DNA of 64,000 nt, taken from Eudoraea adriatica DSM 19308 (GTDB lineage Bacteria; Bacteroidota; Bacteroidia; Flavobacteriales; Flavobacteriaceae). Location of the stretch: contig NZ_KB907551.1 in the NCBI RefSeq assembly GCF_000382125.1, forward strand, positions 124,001-188,000. Direction: 5' to 3'. The position numbers and the translations under genes are program-made. Positions 1 to 9,800 of this stretch are shown piece after piece (within the stretch, counting starts at the first letter, position 1; every line of letters starts with the position of its first letter). The notes under the pieces are model-generated. The model saw only the letters and a program-made list of their open reading frames with translations. It did no database searches and was not told the origin of the DNA.

Positions 1-576
1 TAGGGCTATTAATATGGTTAAAACAGGATCTACCCAGTAAAGTGCATAAAACTTCATCAAAAGCCCCCCTATTAAAACCGCAACAGACGCCATCATATCT
101 GTAAATAAATGAAGGTATGCAGATTTCATGTTCATATTTGCTTTTGCGTCCTTCTTAATTAGAAGAACACTAAATCCGTTAGCTATTATACCTAACAAGG
201 ATAACCAAATAACCAGGTTTGATTCAATTTCAACAGGATTTACAAATCTTTCGATAGCCTCTTTCACCAGGATTATAGAAACAATGATCAGGGTTGAGGA
301 ATTCACAAAAGCTGCTATTATTTCTGCTCTCTTATATCCAAAAGTCTTGTTTAAAGAAGCTTTCTTTTTTGCTAATAAATTAGCCACATAGCTTATAATC
401 AGAGAAAGGACATCGCTGAAATTATGGAGTGCGTCTGATAATAAAGCGAGACTTCCGGATAATATTCCTCCCACGACCTGGGCCAGGGTTATTAAAATAT
501 TAAGGAGTATTGTAATAAAAAGGTTTCTTCCTTTTAAATCTTTATGGTTATGAGAGTGGGAGTGTGAATGGCCCAT
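1..576 (-). CDS. CDF-family divalent metal cation exporter (CzcD-like), partial at the left edge
   Basis: The minus strand reads from an ATG at 576 off the left edge and gives the first 192 codons of a cation diffusion facilitator. These inner-membrane antiporters export zinc or similar divalent metals against protons. The N-terminus is histidine rich (MGHSHSHSHNHKD), which is common in zinc-handling members. The paired metal-site motifs of the family are visible: HxxxD at His51/Asp55 in TM2 and HxxxD at His156/Asp160 in TM5. About 100 residues, the last membrane helix and the cytoplasmic domain, should lie beyond the window. The start is nine bases after the rpiB stop, so it probably sits in one minus-strand unit with rpiB. 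The exact metal cannot be told from sequence. Confidence 0.9.
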   Translation of the reverse strand, partial: MGHSHSHSHNHKDLKGRNLFITILLNILITLAQVVGGILSGSLALLSDALHNFSDVLSLIISYVANLLAKKKASLNKTFGYKRAEIIAAFVNSSTLIIVSIILVKEAIERFVNPVEIESNLVIWLSLLGIIANGFSVLLIKKDAKANMNMKSAYLHLFTDMMASVAVLIGGLLMKFYALYWVDPVLTILIAL

Positions 577-585
577 ATTATTGTT

Positions 586-1017
586 TTAAGAACAGGGTAT
601 TTTTTCTATTCGGCGTTCATGTCTTCCCCCTTCGAAATTTGTGCTGAGGAAAATCTTCACCATATCCAAAGCCTGAGAAAGGGAAATAAAACGGGCAGGA
701 AGACTTAGTATATTTGCATTGTTATGTTCCCTGGCTAATGCTACTATTTCCCTGTTCCAGCAAAGTGCTGCCCTAACCCCCTGGTGTTTATTAGCCGTCA
801 TGCTTGCGCCATTTCCGGTTCCACAAATTATTATTCCCAGATCTGCACGGTTAGTTTCTACGTCAGATGCAACAGGGTGTATAAAATCCGGATAATCAAC
901 ACTATCTGAACCATCGGTCCCATGATTCACTACTTCTATATTCATTGACTTTAGAAGACCTACAATTGCAAGTTTATATTCTGTGCCGGCGTGGTCATTA
1001 CCAATTGATATTTTCAT
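586..1017 (-). CDS. rpiB: Ribose-5-phosphate isomerase B (RpiB/LacA family)
   Basis: This 143-residue protein is full length for RpiB, which interconverts ribose 5-phosphate and ribulose 5-phosphate in the non-oxidative pentose phosphate pathway in the cytoplasm. The N-terminus ISIGNDHAG carries the phosphosugar-binding Asp8/His9. The IICGTGNG segment places the likely catalytic cysteine at residue 65, and His98 in EHNNANIL matches the second active-site region. The family also includes allose 6-phosphate isomerases, so substrate is inferred from the general family. A TAnnTTTG -7 box lies 25 bases before the ATG, and the CDF exporter follows after nine bases, suggesting a two-gene transcript. 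Confidence 0.93.
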   Translation of the reverse strand: MKISIGNDHAGTEYKLAIVGLLKSMNIEVVNHGTDGSDSVDYPDFIHPVASDVETNRADLGIIICGTGNGASMTANKHQGVRAALCWNREIVALAREHNNANILSLPARFISLSQALDMVKIFLSTNFEGGRHERRIEKIPCS

Positions 1018-1591
1018 ATACTAAGGGTATTTACAATTAATACAAAGTTACAAATACCTTTGGGAAACCTGATCTTTAAGTTTGTTAACAACTAACTATT
1101 TTATAAAAGCGTAAGTGTTTGGGTAAGAAGGTGTTGTTTAATTATAGGATTTGTTAATAACCATAGGATAAATAATAAGTATTATGTTTTGGTTTCTGCT
1201 TAAAAAAACGATCTACAAAACCTCCTCGTTATTAAGAAAAATTCTTCTTAATATTTAATAGAAAGATATTAAAGTTAAATACCGTGGAAATTAACAGAAA
1301 AGAAGAATTTAGTTGTAAGTAATTAGTTGTTGATACCTGTTATTAATAGCCGTGTATAAAAAAGTTAACTTATTGATGTTTAGATGAAATAATGAAAATT
1401 CAATTGTCAATAAACTCTTCTTTCTGTTCATAGCAACTTTTACTTAAAGTTTTTATAAGCAGTATTAACAAACCATAATCATCATCAATTTTTATATAAA
1501 TTAATTAAAGAAAATATTAATATATTAATAATTGTTGATATGTTATTTACAGAATTTAAAGGTTTAAATCTGTTATTATGGATTAAGTGCT
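1018..1591. other. Long AT-rich intergenic region between divergent rpiB and rnr
   Basis: A 574-base, very AT-rich stretch without a convincing gene. It holds the rpiB -7 box, a perfect 8-bp inverted repeat ATTAAGAA/TTCTTAAT at 1231-1252, and a 24-codon plus-strand ORF at 1184-1258 that looks random. I see no DnaA boxes (TTATCCACA), no tRNA and no clear rnr promoter. A long 5' leader for rnr is possible. Confidence 0.6.
1043..1050 (-). promoter_or_regulatory. Candidate -7 promoter element for rpiB
   Basis: On the minus strand this reads TAACTTTG, an exact match to the Bacteroidetes -7 consensus TAnnTTTG, 25 bases upstream of the rpiB ATG. I find no TTG at the expected -33 distance, so this rests on the -7 box and its position only. 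Confidence 0.5.
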
Positions 1592-1633
1592 ATGGATTAT
1601 AATTCGTACTTTTCCATGCAAATTAAGAATTTA

Positions 1634-3823
1634 ATGTCGAAGAAAAAGAAAAGGGCTAAAAGCCATAAAAGAAATGAAATTACAAAGGGTATATTCTCTG
1701 TCCTTGAGAAAGAACCTTCGAAGAGTTTTAATTATAAGCAGATAGCTTCAAAGCTTGAGTTGCTTGATACGGAAAACAGGAATTTATTGATTAGAAGATT
1801 AGGCGAATTAAGAAATGAAAAACGAATACTTGAAAATGCAAGGGGTAAATACCAGGCAATGTCTAATGGAACCTTTTATCAGGGAAAAGTTGATATTACT
1901 GCAAGAGGAAATGCATATGTTGTTGTAGATGAATTGGATAGCGACATCTTTGTTTCTTACAATAGACTTAACAGGGCTTTTCATGGTGATATTGTTGAAG
2001 TAGATATATTTAAAAAGAAGAGCAGCAAGAAACCTGAAGGTGAAATAAAAAGAATACTGGAGCGAAAAAAGAAAAGATTTGTAGGTATAGTAGATTTACA
2101 AAAGAAATTTGCTTTTGTCAGACCTACAGATATAAGAATGTATACAGATATTTTTATTCCACTTGAAAATATAAGCAAAGCAAAGAATGGAGAGAAAGTG
2201 CTTGTAGAAATTATGGAGTGGCCGGATAAAGCGGAATCTCCCAATGGTAAAATAATTGAAATACTGGGAAAACCCGGAGACCACCATACAGAAATCCATG
2301 CCATATTGGCTGAGTATGGATTGCCTTCTGCATTTCCGGATGAAGTGGAGATTTATGCCAACTCTTTAGATACTTCAATAAAACAGGAAGAAGTTTTAAA
2401 AAGAAAAGACTTAAGAGAATTCCTGACATTTACTATAGACCCGAGGGATGCTAAAGATTTTGATGATGCTCTGTCTTTTGAAGTACTGGATAATGGTAAT
2501 TTCTCCATAGGAATTCATATAGCAGATGTTTCTCATTATCTAAAACCGGATAGTATACTGGAACAAGAAGCATACGAAAGAGCGACCTCGGTCTACCTGG
2601 TAGACAGGGTTGTACCTATGTTACCTGAAATTTTATCGAATAACGCCTGCTCCTTGCGTCCGCAAGAGGATAAATATACATTTTCAGCAATTTTTGAAAT
2701 GGATGTATCTGGTTCAGTAAAAAACCAATGGTTTGGACGTACGGTAATAAACTCGAACGAAAGATTTGCTTATGAGGAAGCCCAGTATATAATAGAAACC
2801 GGAAAAGGATCAATACCTGCGTCCGTTTCAATAAGAAATAAAGCTTATTCAGTTAATGAAGAAACTGTTAATGCAATTAATACCTTAAATAGCTTAGCTA
2901 AGAAAATGAGAAGCAGAAGAATGGATTCCGGAGCTATTTCATTCGATAAAGTAGAAGTTAAATTCAATCTTAATTCAAAAAATGAACCGGAGGGCGTTTA
3001 CTTTAAGGAGGCTAAAGATTCGAATAAATTAATTGAGGAGTTTATGCTCTTAGCCAATCGCAAAGTAGCAGCATTTATTGGTATGCAAAAACCAACAAAA
3101 ACCTTTGTATATAGAATTCACGATCAGCCGGATGAAGAAAAATTATTAGCTTTAAACAGCATTATTTCACGTTTTGGACACAAGCTTAACCTTAAGGATA
3201 AAAAAGCTGTTAACAGCTCTTTAAATAAGCTCCTGGAGGACGTTAAGGGTAAGAAAGAACAAAATCTTGTAGATACCTTAGCGATACGCAGCATGAGCAA
3301 GGCTATTTACAGTACGAATAATATTGGGCACTATGGTTTGGCATTTGACTTTTATTCACATTTCACATCCCCTATCAGGCGTTATCCGGATGTAATGGTA
3401 CACAGGTTGCTGCAACATTATTTGGAAGGCGGGAAATCTCCCAGCAGTGAAATCTATGAGGAAATGTGCAAACATTCTTCAGATATGGAAATTTTAGCCT
3501 CCAGTGCCGAGCGCGATTCAATTAAATACATGCAGATTAAGTTCATGCAGGATCACAAGGATCAGGAATTCAAAGGAGTTATTTCCGGAGTTACTGAGTG
3601 GGGAATTTATGTTGAGATAATTGAGAATAAATGCGAAGGAATGGTTCGAATTCGGGATATAAAGGATGATTATTATACCTTTGATGAACGGGAATATGCA
3701 ATAATTGGCGAACGTACCCATAAAAAGTACCAGCTGGGAGATATTGTTGTAGTGATGGTAAAAAGCACGGATTTAGTAAAACGCCATCTTGATTTCTCAC
3801 TTTTAGGAAAACCGGAAGAATAG
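1634..3823 (+). CDS. rnr: Ribonuclease R (RNB-family 3'-5' exoribonuclease)
   Basis: RNase R degrades structured RNA processively from the 3' end, in mRNA decay and in rRNA and tRNA quality control. From this start it has 729 residues. The order is a lysine-rich N-terminus (MSKKKKRAKSHKR), a winged-helix region, cold-shock OB folds, a central RNB catalytic domain and a C-terminal S1 domain (EFKGVISGVTEWGIYVEI). The RNB metal-binding block is seen as FTIDPRDAKDFDDALS, with the clustered aspartates, and the later block as HFTSPIRRYPDVMVHR. An in-frame ATG at 1592 would add 14 residues. I prefer 1634 because MSKKKK-type N-termini are usual for flavobacterial RNase R. No clear Shine-Dalgarno supports either start, which is normal in this phylum. 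Confidence 0.93.
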   Translation: MSKKKKRAKSHKRNEITKGIFSVLEKEPSKSFNYKQIASKLELLDTENRNLLIRRLGELRNEKRILENARGKYQAMSNGTFYQGKVDITARGNAYVVVDELDSDIFVSYNRLNRAFHGDIVEVDIFKKKSSKKPEGEIKRILERKKKRFVGIVDLQKKFAFVRPTDIRMYTDIFIPLENISKAKNGEKVLVEIMEWPDKAESPNGKIIEILGKPGDHHTEIHAILAEYGLPSAFPDEVEIYANSLDTSIKQEEVLKRKDLREFLTFTIDPRDAKDFDDALSFEVLDNGNFSIGIHIADVSHYLKPDSILEQEAYERATSVYLVDRVVPMLPEILSNNACSLRPQEDKYTFSAIFEMDVSGSVKNQWFGRTVINSNERFAYEEAQYIIETGKGSIPASVSIRNKAYSVNEETVNAINTLNSLAKKMRSRRMDSGAISFDKVEVKFNLNSKNEPEGVYFKEAKDSNKLIEEFMLLANRKVAAFIGMQKPTKTFVYRIHDQPDEEKLLALNSIISRFGHKLNLKDKKAVNSSLNKLLEDVKGKKEQNLVDTLAIRSMSKAIYSTNNIGHYGLAFDFYSHFTSPIRRYPDVMVHRLLQHYLEGGKSPSSEIYEEMCKHSSDMEILASSAERDSIKYMQIKFMQDHKDQEFKGVISGVTEWGIYVEIIENKCEGMVRIRDIKDDYYTFDEREYAIIGERTHKKYQLGDIVVVMVKSTDLVKRHLDFSLLGKPEE

Positions 3824-3879
3824 CTAATTTTTGGAATAGAATTTGTTTGTTCTAAGGGATAAACACTAAAACCAACATA

Positions 3880-4560
3880 ATGAAACAAGTAATACTTTTT
3901 GTTTTTTTCCTGTTTCTTATGCAGATCGCAAGACCACAGGATGGGAAAATTAGTATGAATTTGACTGATTTTACTGAGGTTAAGGCGTTTGATGGAATAT
4001 CTGTAAACCTGATAAAATCAAATGAAAATAAAGCCGTAATCAAAGGAGCGAATACGGATAATGTGAAGTTTGTAAATACAGATGGCATTCTTAGAATCCG
4101 GATGGAAATAACAAAAATTTTTAGTGGATACAGGACCTTTGTAGACCTTTATTACACAGATAATTTAATTGTAATTGATGTTAATGAAGACGCAAGAATT
4201 ACTTCTGATGATACCTTTAACCAGGAGGTTATTGAATTAAAGGCCCAGGAAGGAGGAGAATTAAAAATAAAAGCAAGAGTAGAACAAATGTTGATCAGAT
4301 CTGTTTCCGGGGGGGTTATTACCGCAACCGGGGAATCAGATGTGCAGGATGTTGCAATTAATACCGGCGGCTCTTATCTGGGCAGGGATTTTAAGACAAA
4401 ATTTACCACCGTAAATGTAAATGCGGGATCCAGCGCAGAGATTTTTGCCTCAGATTATGTCAAAGCCAGCGTAAAAGCCGGAGGAGAAGTTTTAGTCTTT
4501 GGAGACCCTGCCAAAATGGATGAAAAAACCGTATTTGGAGGTAAAGTAACAAGAATGTAA
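3880..4560 (+). CDS. DUF2807 (head GIN domain) secreted or envelope protein
   Basis: A 226-residue protein with an N-terminal signal peptide (about residues 1-19, ending near IARPQDG) and a DUF2807 body, the putative auto-transporter adhesin head GIN domain. These proteins form a right-handed beta-helix built from short repeats. Here this shows as alternating beta segments such as FDGISVNLIKSNENKAVIKG followed by glycine-rich turns (SGGVITATGESD, NTGGSYLG, NAGSSAEIFASD). The molecular function of the family is not established. It starts 56 bases after rnr and is followed 17 bases later by the LysE-type gene, so these may be co-transcribed. It lacks the larger linker seen in some members. Confidence 0.8.
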   Translation: MKQVILFVFFLFLMQIARPQDGKISMNLTDFTEVKAFDGISVNLIKSNENKAVIKGANTDNVKFVNTDGILRIRMEITKIFSGYRTFVDLYYTDNLIVIDVNEDARITSDDTFNQEVIELKAQEGGELKIKARVEQMLIRSVSGGVITATGESDVQDVAINTGGSYLGRDFKTKFTTVNVNAGSSAEIFASDYVKASVKAGGEVLVFGDPAKMDEKTVFGGKVTRM

Positions 4561-4577
4561 AGGAATTCTATAGTTTA

Positions 4578-5243
4578 ATGATAGAAGATATTCAGGCAGC
4601 CATACCGCTGGGTTTTTTGTTGGCCTTTATGATTGGCCCTGTTTTTTTCGTACTTCTCGAAACAAGTGCAACCAAAGGTTTCAGGGCAGGTTTGTTTTTT
4701 GATCTGGGTGTTATTTTGGCGGATATTATTTTTCTTACAATAGCCTATTTCAGTAGTTTTCAATTACTGGAAAACTTAAGCAATGAACCCGGTTTATATG
4801 TTTTTGGAGGGGTAATTCTTCTTATATACGGCCTTACTACATTCTTTAACAGGGAGTTTGTAAAAGGAAGGACAGATATAAAACCCAGAAAAGGGGGCTA
4901 CTTAAGCCTTTTCATTAAAGGGTTTCTGCTTAATTTTATAAATATTGGGGTTCTTGTGTTTTGGCTGGGTGTTATTATAATTGTTGGCCCAAGCCTGGAC
5001 AACAACTCTAACAGAATTATTGTTTTCTTTTCCACAATGCTAGGCGCCTACTTAATTACGGACGTTTTCAAAATTTTGCTTGCAAAGCAACTTCGGCGCA
5101 AACTAACAACAGAAAGAATTCGTTTGGTTAAGAAGGCCCTTGGTATTGTGCTGGTTATATGCGGGCTTGTACTTATTTTTAAAGGCTTTCTCCCCAAGGA
5201 CAAACTGAACATAGAAAAAGGAATTGAATATATAAGGGAATAA
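4578..5243 (+). CDS. LysE/RhtB-family membrane exporter
   Basis: A 221-residue polytopic membrane protein. The N-terminal segment AIPLGFLLAFMIGPVFFVLL with its GP motif, followed by an amphipathic stretch ETSATKGFRAGLFFDLGV, is the hallmark of the LysE/RhtB superfamily, which exports amino acids or small metabolites by proton antiport at the inner membrane. About six membrane segments can be drawn, including FIKGFLLNFINIGVLVFWLGV in the middle and ALGIVLVICGLVLIFKGF near the C-terminus. Bacteroidetes members are usually uncharacterised and the substrate is unknown. It lies 17 bases after the DUF2807 gene and is closed by the hairpin terminator at 5294-5323. Confidence 0.85.
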   Translation: MIEDIQAAIPLGFLLAFMIGPVFFVLLETSATKGFRAGLFFDLGVILADIIFLTIAYFSSFQLLENLSNEPGLYVFGGVILLIYGLTTFFNREFVKGRTDIKPRKGGYLSLFIKGFLLNFINIGVLVFWLGVIIIVGPSLDNNSNRIIVFFSTMLGAYLITDVFKILLAKQLRRKLTTERIRLVKKALGIVLVICGLVLIFKGFLPKDKLNIEKGIEYIRE

Positions 5244-5293
5244 AAAACAGTCTGTTCACGAATAATTTTTGTACTAAAAATCATATAGAAACG

Positions 5294-5323
5294 AAAAAAC
5301 CCCTCATAATTTGAGGGGTTTTT
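5294..5323. terminator. Bidirectional intrinsic terminator between the LysE gene and tRNA-Cys
   Basis: A 6-bp GC-rich stem CCCCTC (5300-5305) with GAGGGG (5313-5318) and a 7-base loop. It has an A-tract on the left and a T-tract on the right, so it can end the plus-strand LysE transcript and the minus-strand tRNA-Cys transcript. Confidence 0.85.
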
Positions 5324-5396
5324 GGAGGCATCGAGCGGATTCGAACCGCTGTACAAGCTTTTGCAGAGCTGTGCCTAGCCACTCGGCCACGATGCC
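5323..5396 (-). tRNA. tRNA-Cys (anticodon GCA) with encoded CCA
   Basis: The minus strand folds as a tRNA. Acceptor arm GGCATCG pairs with CGATGCC, the D-arm is GCCGAGTGGCTAGGC, and the anticodon loop CTGCAAA carries GCA. The T-arm is AGCGG/TTCGAAT/CCGCT. The discriminator base is U, the known cysteine identity base, and CCA is encoded in the DNA. A TAnnTTTG box lies 12 bases upstream and a hairpin terminator abuts the 3' end, so this is a stand-alone single-tRNA transcription unit. Confidence 0.95.
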
Positions 5397-5407
5397 ATTT
5401 AAAGGCG

Positions 5408-5415
5408 CAAAGGTA
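5408..5415 (-). promoter_or_regulatory. Candidate -7 promoter element for tRNA-Cys
   Basis: The minus strand reads TACCTTTG, an exact TAnnTTTG match. The tRNA 5' end is 12 bases downstream, the right distance for initiation a few bases before the mature tRNA. No TTG is seen at the -33 position. Confidence 0.55.
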
Positions 5416-5443
5416 CTATTTTTTCCTGCTTAGAAAAAAAATC

Positions 5444-5803
5444 TTATATTCTCTTTTTCTTTAGTGTAACCGTAACCATTTCTACATCCCCGTTAATTGG
5501 CGGATTTACTTTTGATACCGAAACCAATGCTTTGGTAACACTTTTCATTTCTTTAAAAATTCGATCTATTATTCTTTTTGATACATGTTCCAGCAGCTTC
5601 GAACTGATTTTCATTTCTTCCTTTACAACCCTGTTGATAAATACATAATCCACAGTATTTTCTAAATTATCCGAAAGACTTGCTTTTTGTAGGTCTGCGA
5701 AGATTTTTACAGTTACCAGGTAGTCACTGCCGATGATGCTTTCTTCTTTCAGGCAACCATGATAGGCATAGACCCTTATATTGCGTAGTGTTATTTTACC
5801 CAC
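5444..5803 (-). CDS. folB: Dihydroneopterin aldolase
   Basis: A 119-residue protein, the normal size for FolB, which cleaves 7,8-dihydroneopterin to 6-hydroxymethyl-dihydropterin and glycolaldehyde in tetrahydrofolate synthesis in the cytoplasm. The N-terminus ITLRNIRVYAYHGCLKEES carries the family start motif (YHG followed by a glutamate two to four residues on). NTVDYVFINRVVKEEM matches the DY-containing central segment, and the C-terminal VSKVNPPINGDVEMVTVTL has the K-x-x-PP-x-x-G element that contains the catalytic lysine region. The gene stands alone between the tRNA-Cys promoter region and the end of sprF, transcribed away from sprF's own start. Confidence 0.9.
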   Translation of the reverse strand: MGKITLRNIRVYAYHGCLKEESIIGSDYLVTVKIFADLQKASLSDNLENTVDYVFINRVVKEEMKISSKLLEHVSKRIIDRIFKEMKSVTKALVSVSKVNPPINGDVEMVTVTLKKKRI

Positions 5804-5848
5804 CTTCTAGTATGTTTCTGCAAACTTAACCTAAAGACGCGAGAATTT

Positions 5849-6790
5849 TTAATAAGTACACCTGCAATTGCTAATACCCTGGAAAAGATCTACTCCAATC
5901 GTAATTACATGCGTACCGGTACTGAACCCCAGGATCTCATTTAATATGATCTGGTAGGAGTACCCGAAATAAAAATTACTTTTCTTAAGCCCTATTAATG
6001 GTGCAATATATAATGGGCTACCCACCTGATCATTCAGAAAACGATAGGTTACACCCGCATAGTAATAATCTTCAAAATCGTACCACCTGAATTTTGCATT
6101 CAAATCCGTCACGGATCGCCCGTCACTTTCAAACCACTGAAAGAAAACAGAAGGCTCTATTTCAAAATTGCTCTTTTTCTTACTGAACCTGTAGCCGGTA
6201 TAGAAATAATAATTTCTCAATTGGTTAGGCTCTGATATAGGATTAAACTTTTTTAGGTCCTTATTTAAAATATTGGAAGCGTTTAAACTAACAAAAAACT
6301 TATTTTTTCTATACAACACACCTATATCAAAATTATGGTTTGTCGTAGAGCGGTCATCCGTAACACTGGGGTCCAGGCCATCAAAATTTTCAATATCTAT
6401 CCTGAACTGGTTGAAGTTATAAGAAAGTCCAAAGGAAAGGAATTCATCTTCATACCTGTCCAGGGTAAGGTGGTGTGCAAAAGACAACCTTGCCCCTCTT
6501 TGTTTGGTTTCTCCATTACTGTCATTATAAAGGATCATTCCCACACCGGAGCGGTTCCCGATCCTGCCATCAGCAGCCAGAGACTGGGTATCCGGAGCAT
6601 CTTTTATCCCTACCCACTGGGTAAGACCATTGATCCGCACTTTAATATAGTCACCTATCCCTGCATAGGTTGGCGATATAACAAAGGGGTTATCTGCTAA
6701 ATACTGTGACAATTGCGGGAGCGTAAGCTCCTGTGCATGCGAGGCAAACGCACACAACAACAGTATTAAACATAGCAATCTCTTGCGCAT
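5849..6790 (-). CDS. sprF: PorP/SprF-family type IX secretion outer-membrane protein (SprF)
   Basis: A 313-residue protein with a signal peptide (cleavage near SHAQELTL) and a beta-barrel body of the PorP/SprF family. It opens with the typical PQLSQYLADNPFVISPTYAG, continues through many alternating aromatic strands and ends in a C-terminal strand near HVITIGVDLF. In Flavobacterium johnsoniae SprF is needed to export the adhesin SprB. More generally, PorP/SprF proteins are encoded beside cargo carrying type B (gliding-motility-type) C-terminal sorting domains. Here it follows the giant adhesin gene by 19 bases on the same strand, the same order as sprB-sprF, so the role is well supported by homology and context. 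Confidence 0.88.
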   Translation of the reverse strand: MRKRLLCLILLLCAFASHAQELTLPQLSQYLADNPFVISPTYAGIGDYIKVRINGLTQWVGIKDAPDTQSLAADGRIGNRSGVGMILYNDSNGETKQRGARLSFAHHLTLDRYEDEFLSFGLSYNFNQFRIDIENFDGLDPSVTDDRSTTNHNFDIGVLYRKNKFFVSLNASNILNKDLKKFNPISEPNQLRNYYFYTGYRFSKKKSNFEIEPSVFFQWFESDGRSVTDLNAKFRWYDFEDYYYAGVTYRFLNDQVGSPLYIAPLIGLKKSNFYFGYSYQIILNEILGFSTGTHVITIGVDLFQGISNCRCTY

Positions 6791-6809
6791 AATTCTATTA
6801 GGTTAAGTT

Positions 6810-9800
6810 TTATCTGTATAAGGTAAAATGTCCAACAAATTCTCTTTCATCACGCTCACCATTCAACTTTATGACATACCAGTAATCTCCTGTAGGCAGT
6901 TCCTTGCCCTGATATAGTCCATCCCAGCCGTTTGGCACAATCGTTTCTTCAGCAACTACTCTACCATAACGATCATATATTTTTATTAGTATTTCAGGAT
7001 AACCCTCAATATTATCAGGAATCCAGTAATCATTCATACCATCACCGTCAGGGGTAAAGAAATTAGGGATTTCTATATCTATAAACTCCATGAATATTTG
7101 CGCAGATACTTCACACCCATTTTCGTCTATAACTGTCACCGTATAGGTGCCGGTCATATTGATATAATAGGTGTTATCTGTGCCATTGTTGTCATCATTG
7201 AAATAGAACGTGTAATCCTCAAGGCCGCCCGTGACAATGGCTGTAATCTCATTGAGATTCTGTTGTTCCAGTACCAAGGTTAATGGTTCGAAAGCCATGA
7301 TTTCAAAATCAACCGTTTGCATACAACCATTAGAATGTGAAATGGTTACATAGTGGGCCCCCGGACTAATATTTCTGAAATCAGGGTTCAATTGCAGGTC
7401 TGCAGGGTCTGTAGAATCAAGCGCATACATTACAGAGCCAAGCACCGAAGGATCCTCCATGGTTATGTTTATATAGTTTTCCGGAAGGATATCTGTACAC
7501 TCATAAACAGGCTCCACTAAAGCATTTAAGTTAACACCCGGATCAATTTCTACAATCACATTAATTTCACAATCCTGTGCATCACGAACAAATATTACAT
7601 AAGCGCCTGCAGCAAGATCCATAAATGTTGTCTGATTTAAAACATAATCCGCAGGATTATTAGAATTAAATGCCGTACTATATGGAGCTGTGCCACCAGT
7701 AATATTTAGTGTTATTGAACCATCTTCACTACCAAGACATACTTCAGGTAATGCAGTATAAGCTGCATCGAGAGGCGCAGGTTCTGCAATAGTAAACTGG
7801 AAAGGAATAAAACAGCCGTTTTCATCCTGTGCGATAACATCATAAACTCCTGGTTCAAGATCCACAAATGTATTTTCAGTGTCAAACTGGTTCAGGTTTG
7901 GCGAAATGGCATACAGTATGTTTCCGGTTCCTCCCGAAACTTCAACCGTAATTGTTCCATCATTCTGCCCGGCGCAGGTAACATCTGTGAATTCCTCACT
8001 GTCTATTTGAAGAGGCACAGGTTCTGTTATAATTATTTCATTAGAGACCTCAATACAATCCATGCTGATAACCCTTACATAGTAACTGCCAACACCCAAC
8101 ATAGAGAAGTTTCCATTTGTCTGCGGCCCTGCAATTAAATTGGTTAATGCAGCATCACCGAATAATTCATAGGTATAACTACCTAGACCTCCAAAAGCCT
8201 GGGCCATTATTGTAGCCGTCATTTCACCGGTACAATTTATGATTGCTGCGCTCTCATCAATAACTATAGACAAAGGAATTATTGGGTCTATAGATATCTG
8301 ATTTGAAATAGTTGCTTCACATCCGAAAGAATCACGAACGTAATACTGGTATACACCGTCTGGAACAGTAAATACATGGGTGTCACCTCCGGACATTGGA
8401 GTATAAGACACACCGTCTGTACTGAATTCATAGGGCGCAGTTCCTCCAGTAGCCGTCAATTCAATTTCCGCAAGGTTCGTACAAGTAAGCGGAGTCAGTT
8501 GAATTAACGAACTGGCAACGTCTGTAGGTTCAGAAATAGTAACCTGAATGGTTTCTACATCACAATTCCAGCCATCTGAAACCGTAATACTATATATTCC
8601 GGCACCAATATTATTGAATATTGGACTGGTCTGCCCTCCTGTACTAAAATCAATTACTGTTCCGGTAGGGTCATAGTAGTTTAATTGATATTGATAGGCT
8701 CCTTGCCCACCAACAACATTTATTGCCGTTACGGTAGCATTTGTATCTCCATAACAAACCAACGTTGTAGGTGTAGCCGTAATATCGGCTGTGATTGGCA
8801 CCGGCTGTACCAGAACTTCTGTGTCGTTAAGAACACAACCACCTTCATCTGTAATTGCAATTGTGTAATTGCCGGCAGAAAGCCCTGTAAACAGGTAACT
8901 ATTTACATCGCTTATGGTATAAACTGCCGCAGTTGTGGTATTTGTCAATACGATATCGTAAGGCGCATACCCACCTTCAGGATCGACCAAAATTTCGCCC
9001 TGATCGTTGGTGCAAGTAACGTTTGCAAGCTCACTAACCGCGGTTGCAAGAGGCATATCCGGAGAGACAATTGTAATAATATTTGAATCTTCAACACATA
9101 AAGGCGCCGCTGTTTCAGTAATCCGCACAAAATAATTTCCTCCGGAAACTCCTGAAATGGTTAATGGATTTGTTGATGTATCTCCAACACCTGCAATCCC
9201 AGTGCTTACACCAGCAGCTGTATATACTTCATAGTTATATGCGCCGGTATATCCGGTAATCGCTATCTCGAGAGCTCCATTTGTATCCCCGAAACAAACC
9301 ACTGGCAACGTTGCCGTTGCTACCACATCTATAAGATCATAGGGCGCAATAGTATAAGGAGCAGAATCTACATAACACCCGGTTGCCGTATCTGTAACCC
9401 TGAACGTATAACTTCCCACAGCAGTTAAATCAAATTCTGCCGTCGTATTTGTAGGAGTCGATGTCAACACACCATTTGGGTTGCCCAGCGGTAGCAATTC
9501 ATAGGTATACGTATTTGCCGGGTTGCCGTCATCAGTAACAGTGATAGTAATTTCTTCTGGCACTACACAGGAAATAGCAATGTCTTGCGAGACAGCTACA
9601 GTGAATACATTGAGTGGGTTTATAACCACAGAATCCGTAGCCGTACAACCATTCGCATCCCTGGCATAGACCGTAATATTTTGAATAGAATTTGTGTCTA
9701 CAACATCAAAGGTGTTAGAAGTTTGGAAATTAACATTATCGATACTGTATAAGTATGGACTTCTTCCTGTTCCCACACCAACGGTTGCTGTAATCGTAGC

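Noticed and set aside
128-391. Plus-strand 87-codon frame
   Set aside because: It is antisense to the CDF exporter, whose histidine-rich N-terminus and HxxxD motifs are clear on the minus strand.
1184-1258. 24-codon plus-strand ORF in the gap before rnr
   Set aside because: No motif, no ribosome site and no relation to a known short family; such ORFs are expected by chance in AT-rich DNA.
1018-1591. Possible replication origin in the AT-rich gap
   Set aside because: No TTATCCACA-type DnaA boxes and no 13-mer-like array were found, so AT-richness and nearby parS are not enough.
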